This document shows, piece after piece, positions 57,839 to 64,000 of a stretch of DNA of 64,000 bases. Within the stretch, counting starts at the first letter, position 1, and each line of letters starts with the position of its first letter. Both the position numbers and the translations under genes were made by a program. The DNA comes from Labia minor. Its lineage: Eukaryota > Arthropoda > Insecta > Dermaptera > Spongiphoridae. The stretch lies in contig OY720346.1 of the NCBI GenBank assembly GCA_963082975.1, positions 71,787,267 through 71,851,266 on the forward strand, given 5' to 3'. The notes beneath the pieces were generated by a model, which saw only the letters and a program-made list of their open reading frames with translations, was not told the DNA's origin and did no database searches.

Positions 57839-58720
57839 TATATAGTATGAATATAATAACAGTAGTGAATATCGATATATAATATATATATTAAATAATT
57901 ATTATAAATACATATATTTATAATATAAGTTATATTATATATTATAAATAAATTATATTATTTACTGGAAATGATACATATAGAAATTTTCATAAAATTT
58001 ATTTTCATCAAAGATCATTTGATTACGTTTTTATTTTTAATATAAATTTAATAGAATGATTTCAATACATTCAATGAAAATAAATCAATTACTAAATTAA
58101 TTTTCTTGTTATTTTTGTTTTTGAATTTTTTCTACCTTTTGTTTTTGTATATAAATTTTATGAATGACGTTTATTAAATGTATTTTGTATTTAAAAAAAA
58201 TATTTAAGGAACTATTATATTTTAATCCACGGTCATTTAAATTTTAAAAGATATATATAGAAATTATATAAATTGTTTTATTTTAATCATAAAAGATTAT
58301 TGAACGGATATTTTAAAATTTTTTTCTAAAAATTTAATGAAATAGTATCCACAAAAGTTTTAGTTCGTTTCATATAAAAAAACATTTGGAAACTCATTTA
58401 ATAATGTATTTCATTTAAAACCAAAACTCAAAACATTTCCAAACTTTTATAAGTAAACTTAAAGTTAATCCCAACATCTCTTAAAAAAAAATTAAATGAT
58501 ATGGCTCAAATTTCATAATTTATTTTTTTAATGGTAATTATATTGAATGGTCATCCAGTCATGGATTTTGATAAAACTTTACCAGTGATTTCCTTGTTTA
58601 TGGATTAAATAACATATATTAATTTAAATTAAATTAAATTAATTCAATTATATTTATTTATTCCTATTATATTTATTTATAATTTATCTTTATTATTTAT
58701 TTATTTATTTATTTTAACTA
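57839..58720. repeat. Duplicate of 18000-18720, gene-free
   Basis: Near match of the segment at 18 kb including AATGGTCATCCAGT; then AT-rich sequence up to the H2 copy. Confidence 0.6.
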
Positions 58721-59185
58721 TCTTATCTTATTATGCTAGCTAAAATTGTATATATCTATATATCTATATATCTATATTTTTTTCTATCTATAACCATTGG
58801 TTCTCAAAAACCGCTCTAACGATTTTTTTCAAATTCACACTAGATATAGTATTTATAAAGAAAAATTGAGTTTTATTGATCACATCTCTTGAAACTTACA
58901 GCTTCATTATTAATTTCTTATTTGAAAATTATATATGGAAAACGTCAAAATTGGCATCCATTTTTATTTTTTAACTGAAATTGTATTAATATTTTTTTTT
59001 TATTTAAAATATTTTAAAATTTATTATTTAATTTCGAAATAAAATTAAAAATATTTATTTTTAATAAAATATATATATATATTAATCTCTCTCAAAAAAA
59101 AATAACAACAAAATAAAAAATAGTTTGGTATTTGGTGTCGGAGGATGGTAAAAAGATTATCTAAATATCTTAGACAAGTGGGTAA

Positions 59186-60595
59186 AGCATTGAAAGGGTA
59201 ATAAATCAAAAGCTAGTTGCATTTTGTGAGGATAAGGAGATTATACCTGAAGCGCAATTCGGATTTCGCAGAAAACATTCGACAATACATGCAATAACAA
59301 AATTAACTTCGGATATATATTGGGCATTAAATAAAAAAGAAAGTGTTGGGGCTTGCTTAATAGATGTTGAAAAAGCCTTTGACACTGTTTGGAGAGAAGG
59401 TTTGATCTTTCAAATGATTAAAAAAGGATTCAACAGAAACATGATAAAAATGGTATGGAATATGATAGAGAATAGGACCTTTAGAGTTTCAAACAAATCA
59501 GTAAATTCATCTAGACAATTTGAAATACCAAACGGACTTCAGCAAGGGACCGTCACCTCGCCTATATTATTCAATATTTTCATAAGTGACATTTTAAAAT
59601 GCTTTAATTTAAACGAATCGCCACAAAGAAAAGCGTTAGCCTTCGCGGACGATTTGATAGTGTATGTCACGGGTAAAGATCCTTTAGAAATTCAGAAGGA
59701 ACTTCAATCACTTTTCGAAAAAATCCACTCATTTTATGATACTTGGAAATTAAAAATTAATACAAATAAATGCGAAACCATATTATTTAGATCAACACTC
59801 GACAAAGGAAACAGAAGTCTCAAAAAAAACTGGAAAAAATTCCAAATAAATTTTAATAACGTTGCCATCCCAAATAAATCCCAGGTAAAATACCTAGGAT
59901 TGCATTTGGACAATTATTTATATTTTAATAACCACATACACAATCAATTATCGAAAGCAAAGGCTTCGTTTATGAAACATAAATCACTATTTTACAATAA
60001 ATTTCTTAACCCAAAAATAAAAATCATCTGTTATCAGCTACTCATCCGCCCAATCATTACATATGGATGTAACATTTTCTTTAATATAAATGCTTCATTA
60101 ATGGAGTCAATTAGGATATTTGAAAGGAAGTGCATCAGATCATGTCTGGGGAAATACCGCTCAAGCAAATCTGATTATCTCCATTATTTTAGTAATAGAG
60201 AAATATACGAGGAAGCCAATATTAATCGAATAGATAACTTTATTATTGGACTAATTAGGAATCACTACCTCCAAATACCTAATTCAGTCAACAATAGTCT
60301 GATATATAGCTCAATATTTCAAAATAATAAATATTTTGAAAAATCATTAATAACGGGATTCATACCCCCAGAAGCATTTATATTCTTAGATGGAAAAGGT
60401 TACATTCAGAACAAAAATGCTGTTCCCTTAATTTACCATATCAACAGGAGAAAAAACGACAAATCAATAATTTATGAACCTTATTTAAATGAAAGTGTCA
60501 ATTATGAAACGTTGAAATATAGCATATCAGTACCAAATAGAGATAAAATTGATAGAAACAAAATGTACAGCAAATGCTGGTGGTTGGCGGGTTAG
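59186..60595 (+). CDS. Jockey-like LINE reverse transcriptase, 5' truncated
   Basis: Open from just after a stop at 59183-59185 to the stop at 60593-60595, about 469 codons. Begins in the RT domain: IERVINQKLVAFCEDKEIIP, AQFGFRRKHSTIHAI, DVEKAFDTVW, PNGLQQGTVTSPILFNIF, then FADD at about 59643 (the LINE catalytic box), then the thumb and a C-end with SKCWWLAG. The endonuclease and first RT blocks are missing, as usual for 5'-truncated LINE insertions. The frame is undamaged, so insertion is recent. Jockey clade is the best guess from the wording. Confidence 0.85.
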   Translation, partial: SIERVINQKLVAFCEDKEIIPEAQFGFRRKHSTIHAITKLTSDIYWALNKKESVGACLIDVEKAFDTVWREGLIFQMIKKGFNRNMIKMVWNMIENRTFRVSNKSVNSSRQFEIPNGLQQGTVTSPILFNIFISDILKCFNLNESPQRKALAFADDLIVYVTGKDPLEIQKELQSLFEKIHSFYDTWKLKINTNKCETILFRSTLDKGNRSLKKNWKKFQINFNNVAIPNKSQVKYLGLHLDNYLYFNNHIHNQLSKAKASFMKHKSLFYNKFLNPKIKIICYQLLIRPIITYGCNIFFNINASLMESIRIFERKCIRSCLGKYRSSKSDYLHYFSNREIYEEANINRIDNFIIGLIRNHYLQIPNSVNNSLIYSSIFQNNKYFEKSLITGFIPPEAFIFLDGKGYIQNKNAVPLIYHINRRKNDKSIIYEPYLNESVNYETLKYSISVPNRDKIDRNKMYSKCWWLAG

Positions 60596-61030
60596 CAAAT
60601 TGCGTGTCACCTTACTGAAACAATGAATTTATTATAAAATAAATTAAATTAAAAAAAAAAAAAAAAAAAAAAAATTATTATAATAAGATAAATAAATTTG
60701 TATGGATAATATTCCACTCCATCTCCCACGTCCCCCCTGATTGTAAATATATCCCTCATCCAAACCCCCACCTCTCTATATATAGTCTAGGTTTTTATAG
60801 CCTTTTCCTAGATAAAGAAAAAATAATAATAATTAATTTACACTGAAATTGTAATATTATATATAGTTATTAGCGTAATAATAAAAAAAGAAACATTGTA
60901 TAAATAATTACGACCTTGGAGTCACCAATTAGCTGTAAGAAAAAGTCATGTAATCCCTTTTATATGTTATGGGAAAAAAAAAACATATATTTGTATATTT
61001 TTGGCTAATAAACATACTTTTTAAACTAAA
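60596..61030 (+). other. Probable 3' UTR and end of the LINE
   Basis: An A run of about 23 lies at 60651-60674. The sequence continues as non-repeated DNA to AATAAA at 61007-61012 and a short A-rich end near 61028, after which H2 sequence resumes. Confidence 0.5.
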
Positions 61031-61904
61031 AAAACTAATATCATTGACCAATGGTAAGAACAATTGTTTTTACTCCCCGAGTTCGAAGGATCGAAACTCG
61101 CCGCGTGCATTTTTTTTTTATCTATTTTCGTGATTTATTTATTCATTGTACTTTTATTAAATTTAATTTATTTTATTTTATTTTATTAATTAAAATGATG
61201 CAACATTTAATAATTGTAATATTGTAATAAAAAAACCGGAGGAAAATAATTTTTTTTTTTTTTTTTAATCTATTATTTTTTAATAAATTACTATTTTATA
61301 TTTATTTATTCATTGTTCTTTTATTAAATTTAAATATTTATTAATATTATTTATTATTAATTTATATATCGATGACATATGACATTCATATTGAAATTTG
61401 ACTCCCGCCTTTTTTTAAAAGGTATATATTTTTTATATTTAAAATATTTTAAAATTGTTTATTTAATTTCGAAATAAAATTAAAAATATATATTTTAATA
61501 ATATTTTATAATTATAAATTACGATATATATTTATCATTCTTCCAATAAAATAAAAATATTCATGCACTTAGAAACATACCTACCCCAAGTTCCATTCAT
61601 TTTAATCAGATTGATGCAATGATGCAACATTTAATAATTGTAATAAATATTTAAAGAATTGTATATCAGCTCGGTGTCCCAAGTATTAATATTACCAGCC
61701 AAACCCAATATAATAATGAATTATTTTTTTTTAACTTAATTACCTAGCCGAGGCTCGGGGTCCCGGGGTGATCTTAATATATTGTCAGAATTAGATAAAT
61801 AATGTAGAGAGAAAAATTATTTAAAAATAGATATTTATTTAAATGAAATAAAATTATTTAATTTACAGAATGAAAATGTCTATAATAATGTCTAAACATT
61901 TTTT

Positions 61905-62010
61905 CGAGCGACAGCTCGGTATCCCAGGTATTAATATTATCAGCCAAACCCAATAATAATGAATCATTTTTTTTAACTTAAGTCCGAGCCGAGGCTCGGG
62001 GTCCCGGTAC
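61905..62010 (+). mobile_element. Helitron-like H2 3' end module, solo
   Basis: Carries both GC hairpins (GCGACAGCTCGG; CCGAGCC GA GGCTCGG) and ends CCCGGTAC before T, as in the full copies. It lies 240 bp after the previous 3' end. Confidence 0.7.
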
Positions 62011-62335
62011 TTTCATTTATAAGATTTTCAATAAAATCTCATTTTTGATTTTTCAAATGTTTAATTTAAAAAAATATCTCATAAATTTATTTTACATAAA
62101 CATATTTCATAAATTTTAAATTAGATTCTACTAAAATATAATAATTAATTAATAATATTTTTTTGTTTGTTTTAGGAATAACAAAAAAATCGATCAATTA
62201 GTATGAAAACAATTTTTTTGGATTAGTTTAAAATAATAAGCTTGTTGAAATGACCTAGACCTGAAGTAAAAACACGAACTTGTTCAGCATAAAAGTTATC
62301 TTCATTCAAAAATTATATTTTTTTTATCTTTCTTT

Positions 62336-62512
62336 CAGGGCCGTCCTAAGATTTTCGGCGCCCGTGGGCTCCTAAAATTTTGCGCCCCTTTTCATAAGAA
62401 ATTACACAGAGAATGGTTAGTAAAAATATATAAACTAATAAAAAATGCCGCCCCCAGAAGGCTTGCGCCCTAGGGCTATAGCCCAATTAGCACTGTTGTT
62501 AGGGCGGCCCTG
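62336..62512. mobile_element. hAT MITE (177 bp), TSD CTTTCTTT
   Basis: Ends CAGGGCCGTCCTAAG and GGGCGGCCCTG with CTTTCTTT on both sides (62328-62335, 62513-62520). Contains GCGCCC-rich inner parts. No coding; the frame crossing it at 62445 is chance. Confidence 0.85.
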
Positions 62513-62729
62513 CTTTCTTTATAAGGAAATGATTTTTAAATTTATTTTGCATCTTTATAAAAAAGGTTTCGCTATTAAAAAAATATTTTTCTTAAAAGAA
62601 ATATTTAATGAATCAGTAGTATTATTTAATAAATCAATTAAATGATAAAAATAATAAAATAAGAACTATAACCATAACAATAACTGAAATTAATTTCAGT
62701 ACATCAACATTAAAAGAGATAGAAATTTT

Positions 62730-63420
62730 AATTAAAATGTGAATTTCAAAACTCGAAGGTAGAAAATCAACTATTGGATTTAGTGGCTAAGTTATCTTCA
62801 AATTTATTTAATGGAATTAATTTTTAGACAAATAAGGGAAAAATAAACGAAATCTAAATAAACAAAAATTCAAGAATTAACTTAAATATGAGGGTTTAAA
62901 TAGTTAGGTTCTATAATCACGAAGGATAATAATATTCGAGAAGAATTTATTTTAAGATTGTAATCGTGTAGCGAATATTATTATGCGGTAAAAGAGCTCA
63001 TTCTATTGAAGAATATCAAAATTAAAATCTGTAAAACGATTATTTTGTCGGTGGTATTTAATGATCTTATACATCTAGAGCAGGGATGTCCAACACGCGG
63101 CCCGCGGGCCGCATTGCGGCCCACTCAAAGTTTTGATGCGGCCCACTATCGACTCATTTTGGAGTTAAATTTTAAAGAATTCACTGTCCGGCAAGCGACC
63201 TTTAACTTCGAGGCTATAAAAAAAGGCTGCAACATTCAAAAACAAAAAACCACCTCTATCCCCAAAAATCTCCATAAGTTTTGAGACATTCACTAGCTAG
63301 GCTTAACATATTCTGGTAATTTTGCGGCCCAGTTAAATATTTAAGTTTGCGATGTGGCCCATTAAATTAAAAGGTTGGACATCCCTGATCTAGAGCAAAG
63401 CTAGAGTTTTATAATTAAAA
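62730..63420 (+). pseudogene. Decayed LINE fragment, split by a hAT
   Basis: ATCACGAAGGATAATAATAT and the following bases (62915-63060) match the LINE piece carried by the Helitrons (compare 38650-38770), with many stops. The hAT at 63081-63387 interrupts it. Confidence 0.5.
63081..63387. mobile_element. hAT element (307 bp), TSD ATCTAGAG
   Basis: Ends CAGGGATGTCCAACA and GGTTGGACATCCCTG with ATCTAGAG at 63073-63080 and 63388-63395. GCGGCCC motifs repeat near both ends. Non-coding; no transposase. Confidence 0.9.
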
Positions 63421-63565
63421 AGCGGGAGTGTCCTCCCCTAGACTTTCCCGCATATAAATAGGTATAAAGAGTTGTGAATGAATATTTAGAATGTGTAAAC
63501 TTGGTATTGATAAAGAGCCAGTTCGTATTAGTTTATTGGTGTCAAATTTGATATTTGGTAACATT

Positions 63566-63613
<48 letters not shown>

Positions 63614-64000
63614 ATAAAGTGCTACTTCCGGTTAACTGATATTTTAAATGTAAAAAACCTATATGGATATAATATAAATATTTTTAATTTTATTTTATTT
63701 ATAATATATAAGGGCTGGCTGTGACGTCATGAAGTGCTGGGTGATGTCATATAATTTTAGATTAAGAAAAAACTAATGAAGATGATTTTTCTCGATGTTA
63801 AAACCAATACAAAGTGCATGATTCGTGGTGATATGTAAAAAATCTCCACATGTGAAATTTGGTGTGAAAATAACCCTCTCTTCCTATCGTCGATCGCTAA
63901 TACTACCACTTCCGGTTTCCGGATTTGCACCAAAAGTTGATCAATTCATCATACTGATGCATTAAGTAAATATACCAAATTTCATCAAAATCCGTTGAGC
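63421..64000 (+). mobile_element. Element E, copy 4, cut by the window end
   Basis: Starts GCGGGAGTGTCCTCCCCTAG as at 43433 and is collinear with that copy to the end of the window. The (TA)n run is followed by (GA)n (about 63588-63614), and one TGACGTCA remains at 63722-63729 while its partner is TGATGTCA. Confidence 0.8.

Larger units (their letters stand above)
58721..61766 (+). mobile_element. Helitron-like element H2 with a nested LINE
   Basis: The 5' end TCTTATCTTATTATGC follows A. The 3' module (CAGCTCGGTGTCCCA...CTAGCCGAGGCTCGGGGTCCCGG) ends near 61766, where GGTG replaces the usual TAC. Middle parts match the copies at 17024 and 26937. The LINE at about 59150-61030 lies inside. A tRNA-like fragment (GTTCGAAGGATCGAAACTCGCCG) is at about 61078-61105. 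Confidence 0.65.

Noticed and set aside
61377-61400. Paired TGACGTC-like site near ATGACATATGACATTC as a regulatory element
   Set aside because: Degenerate and within H2 debris; no conserved spacing.

Overview
The window is a piece of a very AT-rich eukaryotic nuclear genome, most likely an arthropod. The evidence is spliced exons of an FLVCR-type transporter, an R1-like and a Jockey-like LINE, a mellifera-type mariner fragment, Helitrons and many hAT elements with 8-bp target duplications. The species cannot be named from sequence alone. There are no bacterial operons, rRNA genes or CRISPR arrays. Most of the 64 kb is mobile DNA and its debris.

Layout: 1-2.9 kb, R1-like LINE joined to a decayed mariner. 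3.4-4.2 kb, long-TIR element (module P). 6.2-7.45 kb, three spliced C-terminal exons of an FLVCR-family transporter, the only clear conserved host gene. 8.0-14.0 kb, copies of a Helitron-like element, one of which cuts the 3' end of an F-box/LRR gene. 20.9-25.85 kb, an apparently intact Ty3/Gypsy retrotransposon on the minus strand with a -1 frameshift site between gag and pol. 31.06-36.99 kb, a repeat (element E) split by an internally deleted LTR retrotransposon. 37.8-39.4 kb, a canonical Helitron carrying a decayed LINE. 43.4-44.6 kb, another element E. 48.2-51.8 kb, a four-level nest of transposons. 52.8-57.8 kb, a second, interrupted copy of the canonical Helitron. 58.7-62.0 kb, Helitron-like element with a nested Jockey-like LINE. 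62.3-64 kb, two short hATs and a last element E cut off by the window end.

The host-gene theme is a small family of F-box/leucine-rich-repeat genes, present four times inside a duplicated unit of several kb. Copy 1 (minus) is split by a Helitron-like element, copy 2 (plus) is intact, copy 3 (minus) has lost its start and has a 1-nt deletion, and copy 4 (minus) has one nonsense codon and a mutated start. Copies 1 and 2 are head to head; copies 2 and 3 are tail to tail around element E. The last ~203 residues of copies 2 and 3 are identical while their N-terminal halves differ, which suggests gene conversion between palindrome arms. FLVCR intron/exon fragments are also dispersed by these duplications.

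Because the units are paralogous, several transposon boundaries can be confirmed inside the window by comparison with an empty paralogous site. This supports the Helitron insertion at A^T, the largest hAT, and the element E insertions.
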